DNA of 64,000 nucleotides from Chrysemys picta bellii (lineage: Eukaryota; Chordata; Testudines; Emydidae): positions 2,790,001 to 2,854,000 of the forward strand of contig NC_088798.1 in the NCBI RefSeq assembly GCF_011386835.1. Reading direction: 5' to 3'. Shown piece after piece: positions 27,301 through 37,970 of the stretch. Every line of letters begins with the position of its first letter. Within the stretch, counting starts at the first letter, position 1. A program made the translations under genes and the position numbers. The notes below the pieces were generated by a model. It made no database searches. It saw only the letters and a list, made by a program, of their open reading frames with translations, and was not told where the DNA came from.

Positions 27301-29215
27301 GAAAAGACCGGAATTCCCGAGGGAACAGCTGGTACTTTCAGGGATGCTCAGACAGGGTGAAATTCACCCTGTTGGTGCGCACGCCTTGTGCCAGCAAAGC
27401 TCTGCACAGGGGTGAATTTCTAGCTCTTGTGAATATCAGGCCTGGGCACCAGGGGGCAGCCGGAGGGCAGGCAGCCACCCCAGCCCATCAGGTTAGCTAC
27501 TGCAGGAGTCACCTCTCAGAAAGGAGCAAAGAAGTTCCTCATTTCTCCTGCACAAGGGAGGGGCAGGGGCCACTAAATAATGCACCAGTCATCTGTCAGA
27601 GATAACCCCGTTCCCAGGGCACAGCAGGGTGGGAGAGCTGTTGAGGAGTGCCACTGCATTCCCACAAACATCTCCCAGCTTGGGAAGCTTTGGCCGGGCG
27701 AGGGCTTGTTTTAGCCGGTAAATGTCTAATCATTAACTCCTTGCTCCAGTCTCCAGTCTCCCCACTCCTGCTTGGTGCCCTCTCCCACCCCTCCCTTCTA
27801 TCTGTGCCCTCTGCTCACACATACAACCGTCTCTCACGTTTTTGCAGGACTTCTCTTCCCCAGAGGATCCTAAATGTGCGGTACTTATCCACAGGGGTCG
27901 CTGAATTGCAGCCACCTCTGGGGCAGAACAGCAGTGCTACATAACAGCTTAGCAGAGTGTGTGAAGGAGAATGCAGCAGGGGGAATAGAGAGGCCGAATG
28001 GACTGTAGTGGGAGGAAGTGCGGTCAAGTGGCTGGAGGCAGGATGCCTGGGTTCTGTCCCTGGGTCTGCCCCTGGATATGCTGTGCGACTTTGGGCAAGT
28101 CATTTTCACCTGCCGGGGGCTCGGTTTGCTCATCTGTAATCTAATGGGGATGATAGTGCTGCCCCTCCTGTGGCAGGTGCTTTGAGATCCTGGGGTCAAA
28201 GGTGCAAATGATGCTGGAACTGAGCTAACTGCCCATGTGTTTCTGGGGCCTGGAGCCAAAGAATTGGGTCCCTTCCGAGACTCACGCCCTGGCCCATCTG
28301 ATCCATTCGCTCCAGCCTTAACCGGGCACTAAGGATGGAAAAGGAAGGAGAAGGAGACCCAGGAGGGGGCACTTTACCCAGGACAAAGGACATGGGGATG
28401 AGGTCCGTGGAGCGGTTGCAGTACTGAGCCACTTTCACATAGACACGCTTCTGCTCTTCGGTCAGCAACCGCCTGCAGGGACACAAAGAGCCAGGATCAG
28501 GCGCTCACCCCGGTGTGCGTTACTGCCTGGAACCTCCAACTCCTCTGCGCTCATCTTGAGATTCTTCTTCCCCTCACTGCCCTGCACAGGAGCGCTTACT
28601 TCTCCCGGCTCTATCCCTGCCCAAGTGACCCCCCCCCCCCACCAGCCTGCCTGTGGTATGTTTCTTAAAGAGTTCCCACTCCAGCTGTCACCCAAGCCAG
28701 GGATCTTCCACTGATGGGCGCCTGCAGGATCTCTCCAGTGACAGATTTTCCCTGAGACTAGCATTTCCAGATGTTCTCCAGCTAAATGGATGGATACTCT
28801 AATGGCAGGCACTGTCCATCAGCAGAAACGGGGTTAATAAAAGAGAAGCAGCAACAGCAAGTGGGTAAAGGACACAGGTATTTCCAGCAAGTCCATGTGC
28901 AAGTGAAACAGTCTGACTGCTGCACGAAAAGGGAACAGCCTACTACTGCTGCTGGCTCGTGAAATCAATCCTTTCTCCCAGGTGGCAGAGGGCTGCCATA
29001 GGTCCTGGGTTCTGTCCCTGGAGTGTGGACAGCCCATGTGGGGAAGCCGTTCCACATACTCACCGGTAAGTGATGCTCAGCATCGCGTACAGCATGACAA
29101 AGACAAGGAACTCCTTGTAGAGCAGTTTGTAGATGCTCCCCTTCCACCTGAAGAGCAGCTTGGAGAAGCCCCCGAACTGGGCATTGGCCACCTTCAGCGT
29201 GTAGGAGACTGTCAT
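18367..29215 (-). CDS. BEST4: Bestrophin-4, calcium-activated anion channel
   Basis: Bestrophins form pentameric Ca2+-gated Cl-/HCO3- channels in the plasma membrane. Coding exons on the minus strand are 29215-29064, 28472-28378, 25882-25649, 24390-24236, 24081-24004, 23264-23106, 21439-21359, 20119-19965 and 18769-18367. All are GT/AG with matching phases, giving 1512 nt and 503 aa. Exon sizes 152, 95, 234, 155, 78 and 81 equal those I recall for bestrophin genes. The start [20 protein letters not shown] is diagnostic. The neck triad I76, F80, F84 and the Ca2+-clasp acidic cluster E302-D306 ([10 protein letters not shown]) are intact, and aperture position 205 is Val. MYVPLTT-like exon 7 sequence and the tail [15 protein letters not shown] identify BEST4 rather than BEST1-3. 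A possible 5' UTR acceptor lies at 29242-29243. The noncoding first exon was not located. Confidence 0.96.
19150..19275. mobile_element. MITE-like repeat in BEST4 intron
   Basis: The ends CTGACCAGACAGC and ATCTGGTCACCCTA are partly inverted copies. The interior has aaaaatcaggac...ataggagcctatgtaagaaaaagacccc...aatcaggacagtccctata, itself containing inverted pieces. It matches an amniote non-autonomous DNA transposon family that I recognise by pattern but cannot name. It lies in the intron before the last BEST4 exon. Confidence 0.7.
21640..21712 (-). mobile_element. Fragment of the 'cagagtagcagcc' repeat family
   Basis: The plus strand reads aaggtgccacaagtcctcctg, then ttctttttgcggatacagactaacacggctgctactctgaaac. 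This is the reverse complement of the left end of the repeats at 33535 and 49469. Only one arm is present. It lies in the BEST4 intron between coding exons 6-8 (the intron 21440-23105). Confidence 0.8.
28010..28205 (+). mobile_element. MIR/CORE-like SINE
   Basis: The hallmark order is visible: ggttctgtccctgggtctg, gcgactttgggcaagtca, ctcatctgtaat, atggggatgatagtgctgcc, ggtgctttgagatc. This is an old amniote SINE inside the large BEST4 intron between coding exons 2 and 3. Boundaries are approximate. Confidence 0.75.
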
Positions 29216-29249
29216 GGCTGCCTGCCTCCGCCCCCTCCGGGCTGCAGCG

Positions 29250-31700
29250 GGGAGAGACGGCGTTAGAGTGAGATTTCCCCTCCGCCTCGCTGGAGCTCCG
29301 CCTGCGAGTCTGAGGCAGCTCTGTTGTCTCCAGTGCCATGGCTGGAGGTCACAGACCGAGCCCGAGCCCACTTCGGGCCATCAGGCTGGGATCCAGCGGC
29401 CAGCACGCATTTCCAGTGCAGGCCCCATAATCATCCATGGCCGCAGACGCCACACTTGTCAGCCAACTGCGAGCCCATGCTCGTTCAGCCACCAAGGGGC
29501 AGCCGTGCGCCTCGATGCACACCGCCTGACACCCCCCATACAGTGGGTGGCGCATGTGTAAACCACGCTAGGCGTGCATGTCTCTGTCGCCCTCTAGTGG
29601 CTGTTCCACATCAGAGGGTAAGAATCTACTACATCTACCATGTGATAGTTATTCTTTTAGCTCAGGTGGTAGAGGTCCTGTGTTCCATCCCATGGTGTTG
29701 GTGGGGAAACCATACCCGTGCAAGCGCATACACACCCAGAGCAACAACTGTTACTAGATGGCACCAGCTGATCGATACACGGGCGAGTGCATACGCCCAT
29801 TGTTAGTAGACAGTACCAGCTGAGCAGATGCGTCTCTTCATAATGCCAGTTTTATTAATACCGATTGGTTCCATTCAGCCCAGGTGTGATCCGATAGAAC
29901 TGGGCTGAGCTCAGTGGAGTTACAGCCACTCACCCCAGGTCTGGATTCGCACTATCCCATCTAACACGCCTATAATCGATCGCTCTAGGCTGCAGCTTGG
30001 CCCATTATAGAAGTGACACTCTCCCTGCTTAACATGTAAACCCACAGCTGGTGCAGGGCCCGGTGTGAACCGAATGGTTTGGAGGGAGGCTGGCGGGCAC
30101 AGAAGCCCTTAGTCTGGGGGTCTCTGCTCTGGGGAATACCCATGCTGTATGGTGCAGTTGGGTGAACACCTGCTCTTCAGGCAGGGTAAAAGTCAGCCCC
30201 TGCCGGGGATGGTTTAGCAGTATCCAGAGAAGGGGATGCAGCCCAAACAAGGTGGTGACCCCTCCACCTTCCCACCTTGCTTCCCAGAGTCCCCCTTGAA
30301 AACCATTGAAGGAAAACGGTGCTGCTTTGGCTCAGACACTAGCATGGAGAATACACACGATTTGTTTCTGTTCCACGAGCCGGTTCAGTGGTAACAGGTG
30401 ATTCTCCCATACGCTCCCCTACAAGACACTGCTAGTCCAGAACTACTTCAAGGGTGACATCCCCAAATGAGCAGCCTTCGCTCCCCCCGCTCCTACCCAC
30501 ACCAGTTGCTGCTCCCCTTGATGGGAGAGCCTCCTACCTGCACCAGGAGTCCAGCCTGTCCCTTTTTGTCCCACCAACGTCCAGGCAGCGAGAGAGCCTT
30601 TACGTTCTCCCTTTAAATACCTCCCCAGGGCCATAAACCACATTCCTCAGGGTGATGGATTGGGGGTTATCGCCAGGCAGAGAACAGGGAACTCACAGGG
30701 AGGGTCACACCAGCTATGCCTCTTCCACTGTAGAGCTGTGTCCTGAATTTAACTGAGCCCCTCTGGCGAGGTATAGCCAGCACTCCGACTCCCAGCGCTC
30801 CCAGCTCGTCCTGCTGTCCTCACGCAGGCCTGCCTGGCCCGTGGCACATGGCCGCTAACATCAAATGGGCATTGCCTGCTAACTCCCCGTGTAGCAGAGA
30901 TTCGGGAGAGATCCATGCACAGATGCATCCTGGGCTTCCTGCTCAACCTCCGCAGTAGCGCCTGGCATTGCTGCCAGGAACAGGGACCTCTGGGTCATTT
31001 GCACACATGAAGCGCTGCACTGTGGGTTGGCGTTGGGAGGACCAGCTGAACCTAACGCAGAGGCAATGCTTGGAGCTTCCATCCACGCTGGAGGGAAACC
31101 GTGGCAGCTGGCTCTGGTTATGGGGAACCCAGGCCTGGAAAACGCCTGGTTTTGATTGCGTGTGGTGTGCAGACAGTGCAGGCTCAAGGCATTCCAAGCA
31201 GGGTCATGCAGAGAGAGATCAGGCAACTGCTCTGTGCCACTGCGTCTCTTTGCTCCCATAAGATTCAGCAGAATTTAAGATGTGGGTGTTGTTGTTGTTT
31301 TAATTAAAGTTTCTAGCCTTTCTTGTTGCAAAGAAACCTTGTGAAGGTAACCTGACCCCCCCTCTATCTGCAAGGAGACAGAGACAATGGTTCTAAGGGA
31401 GTGAATGGGGGGTTTATTCTGGAGCCTAATGACAACAGTGAACATTGGAACATTAACTCTTTCATTGCTGACTAATGTAGCCAAAGCATCCAGCTCCTCT
31501 GGGGCTGTGGTGGATTTTGGGGTTAGGAGCAGAGCTGGAGTAGGTGACCAGCCCAATTTCCCCCCTACTCTGAGCCCTGGTTTTAAGCAATGATTTAAAA
31601 TTGCACCAGTTTAACCTACACTGAGAATTTCAATTGATTTAATTCAACAAACCTCTTATTCCAGACCAACCGTTTTGTGGTTGTTGCTGTTTGTTTTTTG
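29250..31700. other. Intergenic upstream of BEST4; no gene recognised
   Basis: No conserved exon was recognised. The BEST4 5' UTR and promoter must lie in the first part, but I could not fix a start site. Two degraded copies of a tail seen elsewhere (gccctctagtggctg at about 29590, cgatacacggg at about 29775) suggest old repeats. Open frames are short. Confidence 0.35.
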
Positions 31701-31704
31701 TATT

Positions 31705-32090
31705 AGCTCAGGGGTTCTCAAACTTCACTGCAGCGCACCCCCTTTCTTACAACAAAAATCACTGCATGACCCCAGGAGGTGGGGACCGAAGCCTGAGCCC
31801 GCCCTGGGCAAAGGGGGCCAGGGCCAAAGCCCAAGCCCCATCACCCTGGGGTGGGGTGGGGGGGGAAGCCATAGCCCATGGGCTTCAGCCCCAGGCAGGG
31901 GGCCTGTAACCCTGAGCCACACCACCAAGGGCTGAAGTCCTCAGGCTGGGCTTTGGCCCCGGGCAGTGGGGCTTGGGGTTTGGCCCTGGGCCCCAGCAAG
32001 TCTAACGTCAGCCCTGGCACTTCCATTAAAATGGGGTCATGAGCGACCCACTTTGGGGTCCCAGCCCACAGCTGGAGAACTGCTGTATTA
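31705..32090 (+). mobile_element. Interspersed repeat with expanded GC-rich interior
   Basis: It starts ctcaggggttctcaaacttcactgcagcgcacccc and ends gtcccagcccacagctggagaactgctg. The ends are inverted copies around 'ggttctcaaac' / 'gagaac'. The interior is rich in gaagcc/ggcttcagcccc units. The same end occurs inside the CR1 at about 16740-16878. I associate this family with turtle genomes, and a hAT-like element is likely, but I cannot name it. Confidence 0.65.
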
Positions 32091-33534
32091 GTTTAATTCA
32101 AGTGAGAACAGGAATAAGCAAAAGCAAAATAAGTCCCTCTTATACTGAAGTAATTGTGCCCACACATGGGTTTGCATTGGTTTAAAAATGAGATCAGCTA
32201 AACCGGTGTAACGTTCCCATGTCGACAAGGCCTTAGAGAGAGAAAATGTACTAGTAGCATCCACAGCGTTAGCTCTAACGCACTAGGGCATATGATTCCT
32301 CAGTGTTGCCAACTCTCATGATTTTGTCAGGAGTCTCATGACCATTCTTGTTTTCCTTCAAGCCCCAGCGCCTGGAGTCAGGTGGATCTGTGACGGTTTC
32401 AGCCTCCATTCTTTAAGAAAAAGTAAGTTTCTAGCCCTCGTGGCTGAGGAGAAAGCTTCAAAATGTGACCCCCAGCACACCCTAAAGGGTCAAAAAGCAG
32501 AAGGCAAATAAAACAAACCCCCAAATCGATTATTTTTACATAATCTTGTGATTTTATAGCCAATCTCATGATTTTTGGTGAGCCTGAATCACCTCCCTTC
32601 ACTTCATTGAACACAAGAGAAAAACTCCAGCCAACCTCTCCGCTTCTCTGCCCGGGAACAGCGGATGGGGGAACCCTGAAGGCATTGAATTCTTCTGCAC
32701 TGTGCTGGGGCAGCCTGGCCCTTTAAGAGCTGGACCAGGCCTGTGTGACCCATCTAATTAGCCCTGCCTGTCACACCTGGGAGATTAATCAGCAGAACCA
32801 GCTGAGTCGGGAGGGGCTGGTTCCCCGAACTGCACAGAGCGGGAGGCCCAGGGAGAGAGAACTCGGGTGAGGGGGGCAGTGAGTAGGCTCCCCGTAGGGA
32901 GTCCTGAGTCTTCAGAAAGAGGCTGCAGGCCGGGAGAGCCTGGGTGACCCCCCTCCCCCTGTCATCATAGGAAAGATGGGGAGTACAGACTTGATGGGGA
33001 TTTTAAGAAACTTTGTTTGGGGAATGGTTTTGTTCTTTTAAGAAACCCAGCCTGGGGGGCAGGGCAGTAGCTGAACCAGAGAAGAGTTTGTTGGGTAGCT
33101 TGAGTGAGTGAGCGAGCCCTGAAAGTGGGGAAACCGAGGCAGGGTGCCAGCAGAGTGACCTCAGCCCATGAGGGAGTGCCCAAGAGGTGGCTGCTCTGTT
33201 CACAGGCAACCATTCCGCCTTTGAGACTCTGACCAGATCGGCGTTCCTCAAGCATCTCTTTATTGAATTACTGAGGTGAGTGCCCTTGGTGGGAACGTGA
33301 CCATGTTTGTTCAATGCTAGAAAGGAGCCAGTTTCTCACAGAATGGTGGATTTGAACTAACTTCCCTTGAGATTCAAAAGGAAAGCTGCAATGGGACGTA
33401 AAATAGTTTCCAGTCTCTTGAGTGAGGCTACCACACAGCTAAACTAGTTACAATGCTCTGTCTCTGCCGGGGCGGGGGGATAACAAAACACAAAGTCATG
33501 AAGCAGGCGTGGTGGAAACCTAACATGTCAAGCT
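32090..33534. other. Intergenic; no gene recognised
   Basis: Bases 32090-32235 look like a degraded element with taaaccggtgtaac and gtcgacaaggcctt, the same type as 49008-49258. The remaining sequence, including several 'catgattttg' phrases around 32320-32580 and a GC-rich stretch at 32700-33000, shows no exon or RNA gene that I recognise. Confidence 0.35.
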
Positions 33535-33783
33535 AGGTTTCAGAGTAGCAGCCATGTTAGTCTGTATCCGCAAAAAGAACAGGAGTACTTGTGGCCCCTT
33601 AGCAACTACCACATTTATTAGAGCATAAGCTTTCGTGGGCTACAGCCCACTTCTGCGGATGCATATAGAGTGGAACATATATATGCATCCGAAGAAGTGG
33701 GCTGTAGTCCACAAAAACTTATGCTCTAATAAATGTGTTAGTCTCTAAGGTGCCACAAGTACTCCTGTTCTTTATGTCAAGCT
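33525..33783. mobile_element. Near-palindromic repeat with 10-bp target-site duplication
   Basis: The element 33535-33773 starts ggtttcagagtagcagcc. Its second half is an imperfect reverse complement of the first: aacaggagtacttgtggc at the left returns as gccacaagtactcctgtt at the right, and the cctacagccca region mirrors around a short centre (atatatgcat). It is flanked by the 10-bp direct repeat atgtcaagct (33525-33534 and 33774-33783). The right arm stops short of the full mirrored end. It has no coding capacity. Related copies are at 21640 and 49469. Confidence 0.85.
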
Positions 33784-36700
33784 GGGATGACCAGCACTGC
33801 AGCTGCAGGCAGATGCACAAAGAACGTCCGGCCCTCCCAGGAGCTTTCTGGGGTTTGCTTTCGAGCGTGGCATCCATGTCCCGGTAATGCTCTCACCTTC
33901 CTGCCTGGATGTGTCCTCCAGCTGCATTTCCTGCTGGAATCCTCCCGGACCGCCCTCGGGGTACTGACCTGCTAGTCAGGGCGTGTTAATGAAGATATTT
34001 TGAAACATGTTAGATTAAAGCCTGATGTTCAATTTCTTTGTTTAATTTACATATGCAGATTAAGTATATTTTTCTGCAGCCCCTCTGGGTCTTCTATATT
34101 TAACTGGCATTGAGAAAACTAAATGCATTATCTTGTTAACCATTTTTTATTTCCACAAGGTGGGGAAGAGGCTGAGCTATCCAGGTGCTGTGGCTTAAAA
34201 GACTCTCCTTTCCTCAAACCCTTCTGGAAGGAAACCGTGTATCACCTGAGCGTCTTGGCTGTGCTAATCCCCCTCACTTTCATACCCCGGTGGATATTGA
34301 TCCCGCCTTGGTGTTGAGTAATTTAGAGAATTTTTTCACTTCAAGGTCCCAGAAGCAAAGGCAAGGTTTTCATCCCGAGGCCAAAAGACCAAAAACATCA
34401 AGACACTTGATCACGGCCTTGGATAGACCAAGAGACTACTAACACTTTGACCACAGCTCAAAGAGCCGAGAAGTTTGCTGCTGCGTGTTTCGGACTTACC
34501 CTGAAGTACCCCCCTGGAAGAAAGCATTGGTGGGATATAAATAAATGCTCAAATCAAAACAAAGCAACAACATATGGGGTGGGAGCTCCTTGCCAAGCAG
34601 AGATTTCGGAGCGATATTCTTTGCAGCAAATGCTGCTTCCTCTAACGGGGATATCAATGTGTTCCTTGGATCTCTTTCTCATCTCCCAGTCCTGCCTTAC
34701 CTCTAGTGCTGGTATGTCTGATAAGGCCAGTTATAGCATCCTGCACCCCTTTCTTCCCCGTCCCCACTCAGATCTTTGCACCCGCTGAAGCTGTGGTAGC
34801 TAGGGGAGAATCTGGCCTGACGGTTAGGGGAGATCCAGGCCACGCTGGAGCAGGTCACCTTGGGAGCTAGTCGGTTCCCAGGAGAGGGCGTCAGGTTTGG
34901 GGTGTGTCCGGTGAACCTGCTTGGCCTTCCAGTGCTGAGGCTGAGTGAATGTTAATGAAACGTTCCCCGTAACTCTGCCATTCCTTCCTGGGGCCAGTAC
35001 GTCCCTCCACAGAGGGTTAACGCCAGCCTAGACCGCTCCTTTCCCTGGCGTCCTGGGAAGTCTCAGTTCCCAGAGCCTGGTGACCTTGGAGAAAGGAAGG
35101 AATTAACTCCCTGCCACCCACTGCTCTGTCCCCCGCACAGCCCTTGCTCCCTCCCGTCTCATTTCAGCCTCTGCCTCCTTGAGCCTTTGTGTGCCCGGAT
35201 TCTTTCACTGGCCGCAGCGACTCTTCCAAGGAGGAGCTGTGGCAGCTGGAGTGAAGGACTCTGGGGTTCAGGGGGATCCCCAATGCTGCCCGGGGGTGGG
35301 GCTAGCTGGGCAGAAACTCCACAGGCAGAGGGCAGGGCCCTGGTGAGGGGCTGAGGTAGGAGTGTCAGCACTCATACAGCCTATGCTCACGTCTTCCTTT
35401 GCCTGCAGCGGACGTATCCCTTGAACTCTGCCTTGGCCCTGCACTGGGTAGGGGATGATTTACAACCCCTCTGCTCCCTTCTCCTCTTTCCCACTGGAGC
35501 CCAGCTCAGAGGAGAGGGTGGTAAACAGCCCTGATTTACAGCAGGCCTGCTCCGGTGACAGCTTCCCTGTGCAAAGGGTGCAAATCACCCACTGCAGGGC
35601 GGGGCCAGGCCGGGCTGGGCGGCCCAGGAGAAGTCCGCAGCGGTGGGAGGGATACACGGACACTGCTGACGCTGTCCCCCGAGAGGCCGAACCCCCTGTG
35701 AAAGCGTCGGCCTGGCTCTGGACGCTGCCCTGCACAGAGCGACGTGGGCTGGCCCGAGTGGAAACGGGGTTCCTCCACACGTCCCTGGGAAAGGAGGCGG
35801 GATCCCAGCAGCGGCCGCGGCTGTTACAGTGTCAGGGGCCTCATAAAGATAAGCTGTGGAGTCGATCGCCAGGAAAAGTTGGCCTCGGGTTGAAGCGATT
35901 ATGGCTGCTCATAAAACCATCCTTCATCCTCAGCTGCTTTGCCTGTGGGCCTCAGGGAGGGGTCCCCTTTGCTGGCTTGCCCTGGCTCCAGCAGCATGCC
36001 AGCTGGCTGCAGGCAGGGTTGGTTCACGGCGGGAAGGAAGTGGCAGCAAGGAGGGGTGGGCATGAGGCTGGGGTTCAAAGGAGGAAAACCAGGAGCTCCT
36101 CATTACTCCAACAAGGATAAAAATGCCCCTCACCAGCCGCCTGCCTCCCCACACAGCCAGCGGCCCTGACACAGCTCTGCACTGGGGCCCCTGGAAGCAT
36201 GAGCCAGAGAGGTCAGACAAGGGTTTGGGGACTGGGTGGTTGTGGCTGGATCTGGCCCTTTTCTGAGGCCGACACCCATGTGGTCCAGCAGCAGGGCCGG
36301 CCAGCTGCAAAGCCTGCTTAGCTCGGCACTTCTCAGCTTCACGCTGCGCTCTGCACGCTGAATGAAGCCTCCCACCCAGCCCCAGGGCCATGTCAGCTTT
36401 ACCCCACACAGCAGCTGGGGGCACAGAGAGGAGCAGACCTGCCCACAGCCCCCCAGACAGGAAGTGGCAGAAGAGGAATTAGACTGTGGCGTTCCTGGCT
36501 CCCACTCCTGTGCTCCGGCCACTAGCCCACACCCCTGCCATGCTCAGGCCTAGGGAGCCCTGGAGCCACAGGATGTGGGGCTGACGTCAGCGACCCTTGC
36601 GGCAGCAGGGTGGGCGTGGTGACCGGCTGCCTCATAAACAATACACGCAGGGCCAAATCCTGAGCTCCTTAGCCCGAGCCAAGGGGAGAGGGGAGCTGGC

Positions 36701-36822
36701 CTGTTCTGCTTTGCGTCTTCCCAGCGTTTTACGTCCCTGCAGCAATAACTGACTCGCCTCCCAGATGTTAAAGGGACAGGAGCTCAGCTCTGCGGCCGCC
36801 CTCGTGCCCCGGGACACTGTTC
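33784..36822. other. Intergenic; no gene recognised
   Basis: GC content rises after about 35400. A long plus-strand frame at 35455-36120 has no start context, splice structure or family features and is probably chance in GC-rich DNA. Bases about 36360-36545 resemble an old MIR-type SINE in reverse. No conserved exon was seen. Confidence 0.35.
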
Positions 36823-36828
36823 TTTATT
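36823..36828 (-). terminator. Candidate poly(A) signal for the LRR receptor gene
   Basis: The minus strand reads AATAAA about 1.14 kb after the stop codon of the LRR gene. It is the first perfect hexamer I noticed downstream. The assignment is an inference. Confidence 0.35.
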
Positions 36829-37970
36829 AGCGCCATTGGGTTTGGGGGCCCAGGAGCTGTGGCCGGTTCCCTCTCTGCCCTGCAGGGAAATGCAGGGACT
36901 CTGCCCGTCTCTGGACAGCAAGAGCCGCGAAGACACCTCACCGTTGGGTCCTTCCTCTTCCCCCAGTGACCCTGCTCTGTCCCCAGCAGCGCAGCCTTGG
37001 ATTTCCAGGGCCTGATTCTCCTCCCACTCATGCCAGTTTTGCTGCCGGGTCACCCCAGTGGCTTTGATGGAGATATTCCCGACCTGCACCCCGAAGGCAG
37101 GAGCAGAACCAGTGCCCTGGCCTCTACCCAGACCCCAGGCCAGGGGTGGGAGCGTGGCAGAGGCCTGCTTGGGTCTAATTTTCAAGCCTGAGGGAGACGA
37201 AAACCTGTCCCAAGCCTTTTTCAGACCCACCCCGTGTCAGTGCCACCACCTCGTTCTTGGGGCTCGGCTGGGCAAGGGCTTCCCGCTCCCCATGCCCGTG
37301 ACCTGTCTCCAGCTGCCTCCTGCCCACGGGGTCGCACTGACAGCTCCGTGCCCCCTGCTTGGTGCATATGCGGTGGAGCAAGAGGTGCTGCGGCTCCTCG
37401 ACACGCTTCCTCCGCTGCGTGCCCAGGCCGGCAGGAGCGGGGCACACAGCCGCTGCGGTGCCAACCCCCTGGGCAGGAGGAGGGGAGCCGCGCCGTGCCT
37501 GAGAGGGTCGGATAGTTTTCCAGGGCATTCAGGGAGCAGCACAAAGCCCTGCTAAGGACGGCTGGCCCTGAGCGCCAGTCGTGGGCGGCCGCGGGAGCCT
37601 ATGATGGGCTGGTGAGACTCAGGCTCCGCATTTGGGACAGACGGCGTTATACGCTCCTGCCTGGTGGGAGTGTGTGGGAAGACCGGACCGTGACAGGCCA
37701 AGGGGGTGGGAATTCGGAAGGCAGCACGTCCCGCTCTGCAATGAGCCAGCCGAAGTCATTTCCAGACATTTATACCTCACGTACAATCGCTCTCGCTCCA
37801 GTCCAATGGATCGACATGACAACGGTCGTTTGAGTGACAAGCTCAATTCACTGCCCTCCAGCCGCATCCCGCGCTAGCTCCCACCCTCTCCCACCCCTGG
37901 GAGCGCGCTGGGTGTCAGCAAGGGCAGGGTACGGCCCCAGGTTCCCGGGACACCCCTCACGGGCCAAGCC

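Noticed and set aside
35455..36120. 221-codon plus-strand frame
   Set aside because: No recognisable domain, no splice signals and no promoter; overlaps open frames on the other strand.
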